The notes under the pieces: generated by a model
Databases searched by the model: none
What the model saw: only the letters and a program-made list of their open reading frames with translations
What the model was told of the DNA's origin: nothing
Position numbers and translations under genes: made by a program
Part shown: one piece after another, positions 27,365-35,858 of the stretch
How the letters are laid out: every line of letters begins with the position of its first letter
Numbering within the stretch: the stretch's first letter is position 1
DNA from: Aneurinibacillus uraniidurans
GTDB taxonomy: Bacteria > Bacillota > Bacilli > Aneurinibacillales > Aneurinibacillaceae
Length of the DNA stretch: 64,000 nucleotides
NCBI RefSeq assembly: GCF_028471905.1
Contig: NZ_CP116902.1
Location: 904,501-968,500 of the forward strand
Direction of reading: 5' to 3'

Positions 27365-28219
27365 TCATTGAGTCAGCGTTTCCGCTACCTCGCTTACTTT
27401 GCGTGAGTTTTCTTCGAGAGATGACATAGATGCGCTAATCTCCTGAGTAGCAGCAGCCTGTTGCTGAGCGAGTCCATCGAGGTTTTTGACTTCTTTGGCG
27501 ATCTCTTCGATTGTGTTCGACATCTCCATTAAGTTCTTTGAGATTTCTTCCACATTCTCACGTGTACTTGAAGCAAGCTTACGTACTTCATCGGCTACTA
27601 CGGCAAAGCCGCGACCGGCATCTCCGGCACGAGCTGCCTCGATCGCTGCGTTGAGTGCTAGCAGGTTTGTCTGATCGGCTACTTGCTTAATGAGATTGAT
27701 TACTTTGCCGACGGTGCTGAGGGCGTTCTGTGCGTTTTGTGAATTGACGGCCAGTGCGCCAACAGCATCTGCCATGCTTGTTGCACCAGATGCGATTTCT
27801 TCCGTTGCAGTAGTCGTCTGTTCTGTTGTTTGCATTAATTCAGACGCCATCTTCTTCAGGATTTCTTGTTTATATGTAGGCATCGCAATTCCAAGTGCTC
27901 CGATGACTCGGCGGCTATCATCATAGATAGGCATTGTGTTGCCCGTATAGCCGAAATTAAAGGTGGACTCGTGTTCAGAGACGTTTTGATTAATTTTGCG
28001 TTTCTGGTCCATAGCCTGACGCATAACGGTATTCGCTGGTAGGGGAGAACCGACTTTGAAGCCAAATTTGATATGTTTTCCTTCCCAGTACCCTACAATT
28101 TTTTCTGTATCAGATACAATAAAAGTATTTTCCTGATTAAACATATCAAATAGATGAGAACATGCTTTTAAGAGAGCGCTAAAATCATCACAGCGGTGCT
28201 CATGTTCTTGAGTCGTCAT
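27365..28219 (-). CDS. Soluble chemoreceptor-like protein (YfmS type)
   Basis: 284 residues with no transmembrane helix. An N-terminal sensor region of about 130 residues ([18 protein letters not shown] ... [18 protein letters not shown]) is followed by a short methyl-accepting signalling domain. The hairpin tip block is [20 protein letters not shown] then [15 protein letters not shown]. Length and layout match B. subtilis YfmS, a soluble chemoreceptor. The sensor region resembles a small PAS/GAF-like or YflS-type input, but I cannot name the ligand. Start ATG at 28219 after ACAGGAGTG; a second ATG six nt upstream is too close to the ribosome site. Confidence 0.85.
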   Translation of the reverse strand: MTTQEHEHRCDDFSALLKACSHLFDMFNQENTFIVSDTEKIVGYWEGKHIKFGFKVGSPLPANTVMRQAMDQKRKINQNVSEHESTFNFGYTGNTMPIYDDSRRVIGALGIAMPTYKQEILKKMASELMQTTEQTTTATEEIASGATSMADAVGALAVNSQNAQNALSTVGKVINLIKQVADQTNLLALNAAIEAARAGDAGRGFAVVADEVRKLASSTRENVEEISKNLMEMSNTIEEIAKEVKNLDGLAQQQAAATQEISASMSSLEENSRKVSEVAETLTQ

Positions 28220-28468
28220 AAACATTCACTCCTGTCCTGAAGGTAATTGTTAATCTTTTTCTTTTTTGTTTTAAACTATATCTTCTTAATGATAGAACAA
28301 AAGTCTGTATTTGCAAATAGTTAAAAGAGCACAGATGATGAGGATAGCAGGAGAGAATACGGCTGCATATATTCCATAAATTTCGATTAGGGTGCATACT
28401 AATAAGAAATGATTTTGTCGGAGAGAGACCTTATTCCGAGCGATAATCAGAAGGGAGGTTCACAGAAA

Positions 28469-29893
28469 ATGAACCAGACAATGAGCACAGATTTGTATCA
28501 GATTAATATGATGTACGCGTACTACAAGCGGGGAATGGAAAATACTCGGGTTGTATTTGATATGTTTTTTCGGAAGCCACCGTGCGGCAATGGGTACGCA
28601 CTGTTTGCAGGTCTTGAGCAGGCGCTTCATTTTATTGAGAATATAAAATTTACCGAAGAGGACCTGAGTTATTTTCGCAGTCTATATCCGTATGAAGAAG
28701 CGTTTCTTGAACGACTGGCCAATATGAAATTTACAGGAAATATCGCGGCTGTGCGAGAAGGAACGGTGGTATTTGCTGGTGAGCCGCTTGTTCGGGTAGA
28801 GGCCCCTGTGATGGAAGCACAGCTGATCGAGACAGCGCTGCTTGCGATGATTAATCATCAGACATTAATTGCGACAAAAGCAGCGCGTATTGTGCGGGCG
28901 GCTGGTAACGATCCGGTACTGGAATTTGGACTGCGCCGAGCTCAAGGGACGGAGGCGGGCTATTATGGCGCACGTGCCGCGTATATTGGTGGGGTCGCAG
29001 CTACTTCGAACATCATGGCAGGACGTGATTTTGGGATTCCGGTCAAGGGAACGCATGCGCACAGCTTTGTGCAGCTGTTTGAAGATGAGCAAGAAGCGTT
29101 CCGTGCATATAATGAAGCATTCCCGGATGAGACGACGCTATTAGTTGATACATACGATGTGCTCGGTGTTGGTGTGCCACATGCGATTGAAGTAGGGCTG
29201 GAATTACAGAAGCAAGGTAAGAAGCTTGTCGGCATTCGTATCGACTCGGGTGATCTGGCGTATTTATCGAAGAAAGCACGCAAGCAGCTGGATGAGGCAG
29301 GATTGACCGATGTTGCGATTGTGGCTTCAAGCGATCTGGATGAGATGCTCATTCGCGATCTAAAGACACAGGGAGCTAAAATTGATGTATGGGCAGTTGG
29401 TACGAATCTGATCGTGGCACAGGGGTGTCCGGCGCTTGGTGGCGTGTACAAGCTTGCCGCTATCCAGGAGAACGGAGAATGGAAGCCGTGTCTAAAAATA
29501 TCGGAGAACCCGGCCAAAATCACAACACCTGGCTATAAGCGGCTGGTGCGCTTTTATGATGAGCAGAGTGGACAGGCGCTTGGTGATTTGGTGGCATTTG
29601 CAGAGGAAGAGATTCCGAGTGACATGATCACCTTGTTTGATCCGCTATTTCCACATAAACGAAAAACCATTCGGAGATATCGAATGGAGGAGCTGCTTGT
29701 ACCAGTTATAGAGAATGGTCAGCGTATCGGAAAGCCAGTTTCGCTTGAAGAAAGCCGGGTGCATGCGAGGGAACAGCTGGCTCATTTCTCAGATGAAGTG
29801 AAGCGCCTTGTCAATCCACACGGCTATCATGTAGATTTAAGCCAGAAGCTGTGGGATAGCAAGCAGGAGTTGCTACAACGTTCACGTCTATAG
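28469..29893 (+). CDS. pncB: Nicotinate phosphoribosyltransferase
   Basis: 474 residues. It makes nicotinate mononucleotide from nicotinate and PRPP in the NAD salvage pathway. Family blocks: TDLYQINMMYAYYKRG at the N-terminus, EFGLRRAQGTEAGYYGARAA (substrate site), VKGTHAHSFVQLF with the phosphorylated-type His, and GIRIDSGDLAYLSKKAR. Start ATG at 28469, ten nt after AAGGGAGG; the extension to 28409 lacks a ribosome site. NadD, which acts next in the pathway, is encoded at 34332. Confidence 0.93.
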   Translation: MNQTMSTDLYQINMMYAYYKRGMENTRVVFDMFFRKPPCGNGYALFAGLEQALHFIENIKFTEEDLSYFRSLYPYEEAFLERLANMKFTGNIAAVREGTVVFAGEPLVRVEAPVMEAQLIETALLAMINHQTLIATKAARIVRAAGNDPVLEFGLRRAQGTEAGYYGARAAYIGGVAATSNIMAGRDFGIPVKGTHAHSFVQLFEDEQEAFRAYNEAFPDETTLLVDTYDVLGVGVPHAIEVGLELQKQGKKLVGIRIDSGDLAYLSKKARKQLDEAGLTDVAIVASSDLDEMLIRDLKTQGAKIDVWAVGTNLIVAQGCPALGGVYKLAAIQENGEWKPCLKISENPAKITTPGYKRLVRFYDEQSGQALGDLVAFAEEEIPSDMITLFDPLFPHKRKTIRRYRMEELLVPVIENGQRIGKPVSLEESRVHAREQLAHFSDEVKRLVNPHGYHVDLSQKLWDSKQELLQRSRL

Positions 29894-30006
29894 AGGAATC
29901 CATGTATTCTCTTCCTCATCTTTTTTCTCCATACTATGAAACTTTTTCCACACTTTTCTCGTATGTAAGTAATGAAGAGATTACATATATGCGAGGAGAG
30001 GTAAAT

Positions 30007-31362
30007 ATGAAAAAACGTAATGCTGCAGCTGGTTTGCTTAGTTTGTCTATGCTGTTCGGGGGTTCAGCAGTTAGTGTGTTTGCAGCTGAACCTGCACCTG
30101 TGTTGTCTTCGCAGGCGCAAAATATGACACGCGGTGAGTTTTTGCTCATGCTGGATAAAATGGTTAGTCTGCCTGATACAGCAGTACACAGCCAGTATAA
30201 AGATGTTCCGGCGGGAAGTGCCTTGTCGAAAGTGATCGATAAGATGCGAGCGAATGGCGTTGTTGCTGGAAATAGCGCACAAATAAACCCGAACCAGCCG
30301 ATTACCCAGATTGAGGCACTGGCGTTCGTTGGCCGTGCGCTTGGTATTCCGAATAAGGCCCTGCCAGGTAGTACAGTAGATCTGCCGAAGTCACATTGGG
30401 CATACGGTACGGCAACCTGGTTATCAGCAGCGGGGGCCAATATTGATTGGAAGCAAAGTGATCGTATCCTGACAACAGCGGAAGGGGACGCACTGCTTGC
30501 ACAGCTTTTGAAAACATCGCCAGAAGCGAAACAAAAGCTTGAACAGTCTCAGAAGGCACAAGCAGCTGTGAAGTCGTTCAAAATGAATGGTACGATGACG
30601 ATGCAAGTTAAGTTTGATGAACGTGCGCTTGCTTCTATGCCATCTGACGCTCGCAAACAAATGGATACATTGGATGAGCCACTCAAGATGAAGATTGCTG
30701 CGGCATTCTCGCTGCCGGATCACATTAAAATGGAAACAGAAATGAAGCTCCCGGCCATGCCAGGACTCGCTCCTGAGATGAAAATGGAGCAGTATATTAT
30801 CGGCCATGATATGTACATGAAAGTGAACATGCCAGGTATGCCGGAGAACAAAGAAAATCCGTCTGGCTGGATGAAAGCGTCGAATGCGTTTCCAATGGAT
30901 ATGAAGGCAATGATGGAACAGCAAATGCAAGGTATTCCACCGGAGCTTGAAAAAAATACGTTCTACTCGATTACTAAAGACGGGCAGCTTAGCTATAAGA
31001 CCCGTATTAATAGTTTGAAAGATCTGATGAGCATGGTTCAGGGCATGCAGGGTATGGGCGATATGAAAGCAATGTTTGATGAAGCGGACAAGATGGTTCA
31101 ATCGATTTACTTGCAAGGTACAATGAAGCTTGATGAAAAAACACAAATGCCTGTTGTGAATAACAATCAAATCGTGATCAACTTCAAGCCACAACAAGAT
31201 ATGCCGCTTACCCAAATGATTATGACGCAAGATCTAACATATAGCGATTATAATGCGGATGTTAAGATTGAACTGCCAGCGGAAGCAAAAAATGCTCAGG
31301 TCGTTCCGATGATGGGCGAGAAAACAGCAACAGAATCTGGAACAAAATCTACAACAAAATAA
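30007..31362 (+). CDS. Secreted SLH-domain protein with DUF6612/LppX-like domain
   Basis: 451 residues. Signal peptide 1-26 (cleavage after SVFA). Residues 38-150 contain S-layer-homology-type repeats (MTRGEFLLMLDKMVSLP; ANGVVAGNSAQINPNQPITQ; LPKSHWAYGTATWL), which usually anchor proteins to pyruvylated wall polymers. The remainder (about 190-440) is Met- and Lys-rich, alternating MKMEQYIIGHDMYMKVNMPG-type strands like the DUF6612 lipid-carrier-like fold. No Cys lipobox is present. Ribosome site GAGGAGAGG. Function unknown; envelope attachment is inferred. A terminator follows. Confidence 0.75.
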   Translation: MKKRNAAAGLLSLSMLFGGSAVSVFAAEPAPVLSSQAQNMTRGEFLLMLDKMVSLPDTAVHSQYKDVPAGSALSKVIDKMRANGVVAGNSAQINPNQPITQIEALAFVGRALGIPNKALPGSTVDLPKSHWAYGTATWLSAAGANIDWKQSDRILTTAEGDALLAQLLKTSPEAKQKLEQSQKAQAAVKSFKMNGTMTMQVKFDERALASMPSDARKQMDTLDEPLKMKIAAAFSLPDHIKMETEMKLPAMPGLAPEMKMEQYIIGHDMYMKVNMPGMPENKENPSGWMKASNAFPMDMKAMMEQQMQGIPPELEKNTFYSITKDGQLSYKTRINSLKDLMSMVQGMQGMGDMKAMFDEADKMVQSIYLQGTMKLDEKTQMPVVNNNQIVINFKPQQDMPLTQMIMTQDLTYSDYNADVKIELPAEAKNAQVVPMMGEKTATESGTKSTTK

Positions 31363-31374
31363 TATGTACGGGAG

Positions 31375-31408
31375 AGAAAGGCATGCGTAAGAAGCATGCC
31401 TTTCTTTT
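31375..31408 (+). terminator. Intrinsic terminator after the SLH-domain gene
   Basis: AGAAAGGCATGC-GTAAGAA-GCATGCCTTTCTTTT. Confidence 0.88.
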
Positions 31409-31429
31409 ATAGGGGGAATATGGTATAGT
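31401..31429 (+). promoter_or_regulatory. Possible promoter of the yqeG operon
   Basis: Extended -10 TGGTATAGT (TATAGT 31424-31429) with only a weak -35 (TTTCTT) 17 bp upstream. It precedes yqeG by 54 nt. Confidence 0.4.
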
Positions 31430-31482
31430 AAATGCCGGATTTATGCGCATGATTATACGTAAAAACCAGATGGAGGGGTCGC

Positions 31483-32001
31483 ATGATTACCTCGTTATTG
31501 ATTCCGGATCTACACGTCGATTCGATTTATGACATTGATTTGGTGCAGCTAAAGCAGCGTGGTGTGAAAGGGATTATCACTGATCTGGACAATACGCTGA
31601 TTGAATGGGATCGGCCTGAGGCAACCCCGGAGCTTATGGCATGGATCAAAGAGCTCAAGGAGCAAGGGTTCTCCGTTGTGATTGTGTCCAACAACAATGA
31701 GATTCGTGTATCTAAGGTTGCGGAGCCGCTCGGTGTTCCCTATATTCATCATGCGAAAAAACCGACAACGAACGCATTTCGTAAGGCAACGCGCGATATG
31801 GGACTGTCCGTGCAGGAAACAGTTGTCATCGGAGATCAGTTATTTACCGATGTGCTCGGCGGCAACCGCATGGGCCTATATACGATTCTCGTTGTACCGG
31901 TCTCGCAGACAGACGGCCTGATTACCCGTTTTAACCGCGGACTGGAACGAGCTGCATTGAGCTGGATGAGAAAACGCGGAAAAATTCCGTGGGAGGATTA
32001 G
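31483..32001 (+). CDS. yqeG: YqeG family HAD-superfamily phosphatase
   Basis: 172 residues. HAD motif I is in GIITDLDNTLIEWD (nucleophile Asp), motif II in VIVSNN, and motif III-IV in VVIGDQLFTDVLGGNRMG. It belongs to the IIIA subfamily (YqeG/GEP4), whose mitochondrial member is a phosphatidylglycerophosphate phosphatase. The bacterial substrate is therefore probably PGP, which is inference. It heads the conserved cluster yqeG-yqeH-aroE-yhbY-nadD-yqeK-rsfS-yqeM; yqeH starts after one base. Confidence 0.9.
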   Translation: MITSLLIPDLHVDSIYDIDLVQLKQRGVKGIITDLDNTLIEWDRPEATPELMAWIKELKEQGFSVVIVSNNNEIRVSKVAEPLGVPYIHHAKKPTTNAFRKATRDMGLSVQETVVIGDQLFTDVLGGNRMGLYTILVVPVSQTDGLITRFNRGLERAALSWMRKRGKIPWED

Positions 32002-32002
32002 A

Positions 32003-33115
32003 ATGAACAATATGGAACATGACATTTACTGTGCGGGATGCGGGGTCGAGATTCAGACGGAAGACCCGAAGAAGGTTGGCTATGCGCCGACTCAGGCACT
32101 GGAGAAAGAAACGATTATTTGCCAGCGCTGTTTCCGTATCAGACACTATAATGAAGCGTCTACTGTTACACTTGGTGACGATGAATTCGTGCGTATTCTG
32201 AATAGCATTGGTGATACGAAGTCCCTTGTGGTACAGGTAGTTGATATTTTTGATTTTAACGGAAGCTGGTTGCGTGGTCTGCAACGCTTCGTCGGCAATA
32301 ATCCGATTTTGCTTGTTGGCAATAAGGTGGACTTGCTTCCGAAGAACGTCAATCGTAACCGTTTGATCAACTGGATGCGTAAGTCAGCGGCTGACCTTGG
32401 TTTGAAGCCGGTTGATGTCATTCTTGTGAGCGCACATAAGGGTGAGGGGATCGATCGTCTAGTAGCGGCGATGAATGAGTACCGTCGTGGACGTGATATT
32501 CATGTTGTCGGTGTAACGAATGTCGGTAAATCCTCGCTTATTAACCGATTACTGAAGCAGTTTGGGGAGTCTGAGCTTGATATTACAACATCGCAGTTCC
32601 CTGGAACAACGCTGGATGTAATTGAGATTCCACTTGATGAACGCTCATCCTTATATGATACACCGGGGATTGTGAATCGCGATCAAATTCTGCATCTGGT
32701 AGCGCCATCTGAGCTCAAGCTTCTTTTGCCAGATAAGCAGCTGAAGCCGAAGACGTATCAGTTGAATGATAAACAGACGCTATTTATTGGTGGCCTTGCA
32801 CGGATTGACTTCGTGAAGGGAGAGCATCAGCCGTTTGTATTCTACGTTTCGAATCAGCTTACCATTCACCGTACGAAGCTGGAGAAGGCGGATGAGCTGT
32901 ATGAGAAGCATTTAGGCGAGCTGCTTTCACCGCCAGGAAAAGAAATGGCAGAAAACATGCCGAAACTCGACCGTTTCACGTTTAAAGTGCCGGCAGGTAA
33001 CCAGGATATTGTCATCTCCGGTCTCGGCTGGATTGCGCTGCATGGGAGCGGTGCGAATGTGGAAGTGCGTGTGCCAAAAGGTGTAGCGGTCAGCATCCGT
33101 CCATCGCTTATATAA
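32003..33115 (+). CDS. yqeH: Circularly permuted ribosome-assembly GTPase YqeH
   Basis: 370 residues. An N-terminal zinc finger (YCAGCGVEIQ ... ICQRCFRIRHY) precedes a GTPase with permuted motif order G4-G5-G1-G2-G3: NKVDLLP, then GVTNVGKSSLINRL, then SLYDTPGIV. A C-terminal RNA-binding-like region follows from about 230. YqeH is needed for 30S subunit maturation in B. subtilis. Ribosome site GGGAGG before the ATG. A terminator-like hairpin separates it from aroE. Confidence 0.95.
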   Translation: MNNMEHDIYCAGCGVEIQTEDPKKVGYAPTQALEKETIICQRCFRIRHYNEASTVTLGDDEFVRILNSIGDTKSLVVQVVDIFDFNGSWLRGLQRFVGNNPILLVGNKVDLLPKNVNRNRLINWMRKSAADLGLKPVDVILVSAHKGEGIDRLVAAMNEYRRGRDIHVVGVTNVGKSSLINRLLKQFGESELDITTSQFPGTTLDVIEIPLDERSSLYDTPGIVNRDQILHLVAPSELKLLLPDKQLKPKTYQLNDKQTLFIGGLARIDFVKGEHQPFVFYVSNQLTIHRTKLEKADELYEKHLGELLSPPGKEMAENMPKLDRFTFKVPAGNQDIVISGLGWIALHGSGANVEVRVPKGVAVSIRPSLI

Positions 33116-33127
33116 ACACGAGAGAGG

Positions 33128-33158
33128 TGCCCCTGCCGCTTGCTGTAGGGGCATTTTT
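33128..33158 (+). terminator. Internal terminator or attenuator between yqeH and aroE
   Basis: TGCCCCT-GCCGCTTGCTGT-AGGGGCATTTTT. The five-T tail is short, so only partial termination is likely. It could set lower expression of the downstream genes. Confidence 0.55.
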
Positions 33159-33177
33159 GAAACGGAGGAGAGAGGGC

Positions 33178-34035
33178 ATGAATAGCCAGACCGTCATAAT
33201 GGGACTTCTTGGCCATCCCGTCAGTCATTCGCTGTCACCGTTGATGCACAATCGGGCATTCGATGTGCTCGGCTTGAATATGCGTTATGCGGCATTTGAT
33301 GTAGAGCCTGCACGCATCGGGGAAGCTGTTGCGAGCATTCGAGCCCTTGGACTTCGTGGTGTGAATGTCACGATTCCGCATAAAGTAGGTGTGATGGAGC
33401 ACCTTGATGAGATTGATGAAGAAGCGCGTTTTATTGGGGCGGTCAATACGATTGTAAATGAGAATGGGCGCCTTATTGGGTATAATACAGATGGAAGAGG
33501 GTATGTTCGCTCTCTTGTTGAAGAAACGGGAGTTGTACTGGCTGAACAGTCGGCTTTAATGCTTGGAGCAGGAGGAGCAGCACGCGGTGTGGCATTTGCT
33601 TTACTTGCATCTGGATTGCCTAAGCTTATCATTGCGAACCGAACGCGGGAAAAAGCAGATAGCCTAGTTCGTGATCTTGGACGTATCTATCCGCAAGCAC
33701 AGTTGACTGCGATCTGTACGGAAGAAGTCGATGCTTGTGTAGCAGATGTAACATTGCTTATACAGACTACTTCAATTGGTATGCACCCGCATATCGACGT
33801 TAGTCCATTGGATGCGAAATATTTGCATGATGGACTGCTTGTCAGTGATCTGATTTACAATCCGCTCGATACGAAGCTATTGCGAGATGCGGCTTACGTA
33901 GGTGCACGTACGCATCGAGGGGTTGGAATGTTTATTTATCAGGGGGCGTTGAGCTTCGAGTACTGGACGAAGCAGCAAGCACCTGCCCAGGAGATGCGTG
34001 AGACTGTTATGGACGCACTTACGCATCGCAAATAA
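33178..34035 (+). CDS. aroE: Shikimate dehydrogenase
   Basis: 285 residues. It reduces 3-dehydroshikimate with NADPH in the aromatic amino acid pathway. Substrate-binding motifs GHPVSHSLSPLMHNRAF (Ser-x-Ser) and VNVTIPHKVGVM (catalytic Lys), NADP-binding LGAGGAARGVAFAL with NRTREKAD, and GVGMFIYQGALSFE near the end. Start ATG at 33178 after GGAGGAGAG; an open extension to 33127 covers the attenuator hairpin. yhbY follows after 19 nt. Confidence 0.94.
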   Translation: MNSQTVIMGLLGHPVSHSLSPLMHNRAFDVLGLNMRYAAFDVEPARIGEAVASIRALGLRGVNVTIPHKVGVMEHLDEIDEEARFIGAVNTIVNENGRLIGYNTDGRGYVRSLVEETGVVLAEQSALMLGAGGAARGVAFALLASGLPKLIIANRTREKADSLVRDLGRIYPQAQLTAICTEEVDACVADVTLLIQTTSIGMHPHIDVSPLDAKYLHDGLLVSDLIYNPLDTKLLRDAAYVGARTHRGVGMFIYQGALSFEYWTKQQAPAQEMRETVMDALTHRK

Positions 34036-34054
34036 CGGAAGGGGACTACTAAAC

Positions 34055-34348
34055 GTGTTAACAGGCAAACAAAAACGGCATTTACGCGCATTGGCGCACC
34101 ATCTTAACCCAATCTTTCAAGTGGGGAAGGGTGGCGTAAACGATAATTTGATCAAGCAAATTGATGAAACGCTAGAAGTGCGGGAGTTGATTAAAGTATC
34201 AATCCTGAACAACTGTGGAGAAGACAAACATGAAGTAGCAGAAGCGATTGCGGAAGGAAGCGGCGCGGAAGTTGTTCAAATCATTGGCAGTACAATTGTG
34301 CTGTACAAAGAATCGCAGGAACACAAAACGATTGAGCTTCCGAAATAA
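34055..34348 (+). CDS. yhbY: YhbY/YqeI CRM-domain RNA-binding protein
   Basis: 97 residues, one CRM domain. It starts MLTGKQKRHLRALAHHLNP and contains FQVGKGGVNDNLIKQI with the GxxG RNA-binding loop. YhbY associates with pre-50S ribosomes. The GTG at 34055 is chosen from the family start and a GGAAGGGG site ten nt upstream. It overlaps nadD by 17 nt. Confidence 0.93.
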   Translation: MLTGKQKRHLRALAHHLNPIFQVGKGGVNDNLIKQIDETLEVRELIKVSILNNCGEDKHEVAEAIAEGSGAEVVQIIGSTIVLYKESQEHKTIELPK

Positions 34349-34931
34349 AAAACGGCGCATCGGTGTGTACGGTGGGACGTTTGATCCTGTGCATACCGTG
34401 CATCTGATTGTCGCAGAACGAGCACGTGATGCGCTCGCGCTCGACGAAATCTGGCTCATGCCAGCCCGCATTCCACCGCACAAGCAGGATAAAGTCATTA
34501 CGGCCGACCGCCACCGGGTTGAGATGCTCAGGCGGGCTGTAGCGGGGAACCCGTTTTTTCAGATTAATACGGTTGAGCTTGATGTACAGGAGAGCATGCC
34601 ATCGTATACGTATGATACGATGTGCAGACTGATAGCAGCCCATCAGGACGTGGATTTTTTCTTTATTATTGGTGGCGACATGGTGGAATACTTACCGAAG
34701 TGGCATCGAGTAGACGAGCTGCTTCGCATGGTGCAATTCGTGGCGTTAGCCCGTCCAGGGTATTCAATGAACACGCCGTATCGGGAGCGGTTGATTGAAG
34801 TGGATATGCCGCAGCTTGATGTCGCTTCCAGTCAGGTGCGCGATCTAATCCGGAGCGGACATTCCATCCGTTATCTTGTGCCGGAAGCGGTTAGACTATA
34901 TATAGAGGAGAACGGGCTGTATGAATCGTGA
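34332..34931 (+). CDS. nadD: Nicotinate-nucleotide adenylyltransferase
   Basis: 199 residues. It joins nicotinate mononucleotide to AMP to give deamido-NAD. The nucleotidyltransferase motif is IGVYGGTFDPVHTVHLIVAE, with the second-site block ASSQVRDLIRSGHSIRYLVP. No ATG or GTG lies close to the domain start. The TTG at 34332 (ten residues before GVYGG) is the best candidate, with CAGGA 12 nt upstream, and it overlaps yhbY. The ATG-less upstream frame runs through yhbY and is rejected. Overlaps yqeK by 11 nt. Confidence 0.9.
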   Translation: MSFRNKKRRIGVYGGTFDPVHTVHLIVAERARDALALDEIWLMPARIPPHKQDKVITADRHRVEMLRRAVAGNPFFQINTVELDVQESMPSYTYDTMCRLIAAHQDVDFFFIIGGDMVEYLPKWHRVDELLRMVQFVALARPGYSMNTPYRERLIEVDMPQLDVASSQVRDLIRSGHSIRYLVPEAVRLYIEENGLYES

Positions 34932-35508
34932 ACAATTGTTGGCGGCTGTCAAAGAACAGGTCACGAAGCATCGCTATGAGCATATCCTAGGCGTCGTAGA
35001 AACAGCGAAAAAGTTGGCTAAGCGCTATGATGCAGATAAGAAGAAGGCAGAACTCGCAGCGATTCTTCACGACTACTGCAAGTTCTGGCCGGAAGAAAAA
35101 ATGAAGCAGATTATTGAGGACACTCCACATATTCCAGATGATTTGCTTGAGTACGATAAAGAGCTATGGCATGCTCATGTGGGAGCGGAAGTAGCCAGAC
35201 GAGAGCTTGGCATTGAGGATGAAGAGATACTGGATGCCATTCGCTACCATACATCCGGTAGAGAAAATATGACACTACTGGAGCGAGTTGTATGTCTGGC
35301 GGATTATATCGAGCCGAATCGTCAGTTTCCCGGCGTGGATGAACTGCGGAAGTTGGCGAAGGAAGATCTGGACCGGGCGCTGGCACAGGCGCTTGGTGGC
35401 ACGATCACGTTTCTTGTGAATCGGGAAAAGAAGATTTATCCGCTCACGGTACTTGCACGCAACTCGCTCGTAAAACCAAAAAAGAAGCAAGCCAAGGAGG
35501 ACGCATAA
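34921..35508 (+). CDS. yqeK: HD-domain hydrolase YqeK (diadenosine tetraphosphatase type)
   Basis: 195 residues. HD metal-site pattern: H in RYEHILGVVETA, HD in AILHDYCKFW, H in LWHAHVGAEVA, and D in CLADYIEPNR. YqeK proteins are symmetrical Ap4A hydrolases (ApnA hydrolase) in Firmicutes, so it probably clears stress alarmones. AGAGGAG lies before the ATG inside nadD, so the two genes are translationally coupled. The C-terminus is strongly basic. Confidence 0.92.
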   Translation: MNREQLLAAVKEQVTKHRYEHILGVVETAKKLAKRYDADKKKAELAAILHDYCKFWPEEKMKQIIEDTPHIPDDLLEYDKELWHAHVGAEVARRELGIEDEEILDAIRYHTSGRENMTLLERVVCLADYIEPNRQFPGVDELRKLAKEDLDRALAQALGGTITFLVNREKKIYPLTVLARNSLVKPKKKQAKEDA

Positions 35509-35513
35509 CGACC

Positions 35514-35858
35514 ATGACAGAACTCGATATTGCCAAAATTGCCGCGCGTGCGGCAGACGATAAAAAAGCACAAAAGGTAATGCTCCTTGATATTCAAGGA
35601 TTGTCAGTTATCGCTGACTATTTTGTAATTTGTCACGGGAATTCTGAGCCGCAAGTACAGGCGATTGTCGATAATATTAAAGACAGTGTGGAAGAAGCAG
35701 GAGCTACAATTAAAGGACGAGAAGGATATGATGATGCACGCTGGGTGTTGATGGATTTAGGGGACGTTGTCGTTCATGTGTTCCATCGCGATGAGCGTGA
35801 GTTCTACAATATTGAGCGCCTGTGGAAAGATGCCCGTGTTGTCGAATTCGAAGAATAA
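35514..35858 (+). CDS. rsfS: Ribosomal silencing factor RsfS
   Basis: 114 residues, normal length. Motifs VMLLDIQGLSVIADYFVICH and ARWVLMDLGDVVVHVFH are typical of the RsfS/YbeB/C7orf30 family. It binds uL14 on the 50S subunit and blocks subunit joining when nutrients are low. CAAGGAGG precedes the ATG by 14 nt. Its 3' end overlaps the methyltransferase gene by 29 nt. Confidence 0.94.
   Translation: MTELDIAKIAARAADDKKAQKVMLLDIQGLSVIADYFVICHGNSEPQVQAIVDNIKDSVEEAGATIKGREGYDDARWVLMDLGDVVVHVFHRDEREFYNIERLWKDARVVEFEE

Noticed and set aside
26937-27368. Several open frames of 100-143 codons on both strands between lpdA and the chemoreceptor gene
   Set aside because: They come from the GC-rich inverted-repeat element. 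All frames are open there, none has a ribosome site, and the element is better explained as structured non-coding sequence.
30424-31230. 268-codon minus-strand open frame, rich in His, Leu and Arg
   Set aside because: It is antisense to the SLH-domain gene; the composition is what the reverse of Met/Lys-rich codons gives.
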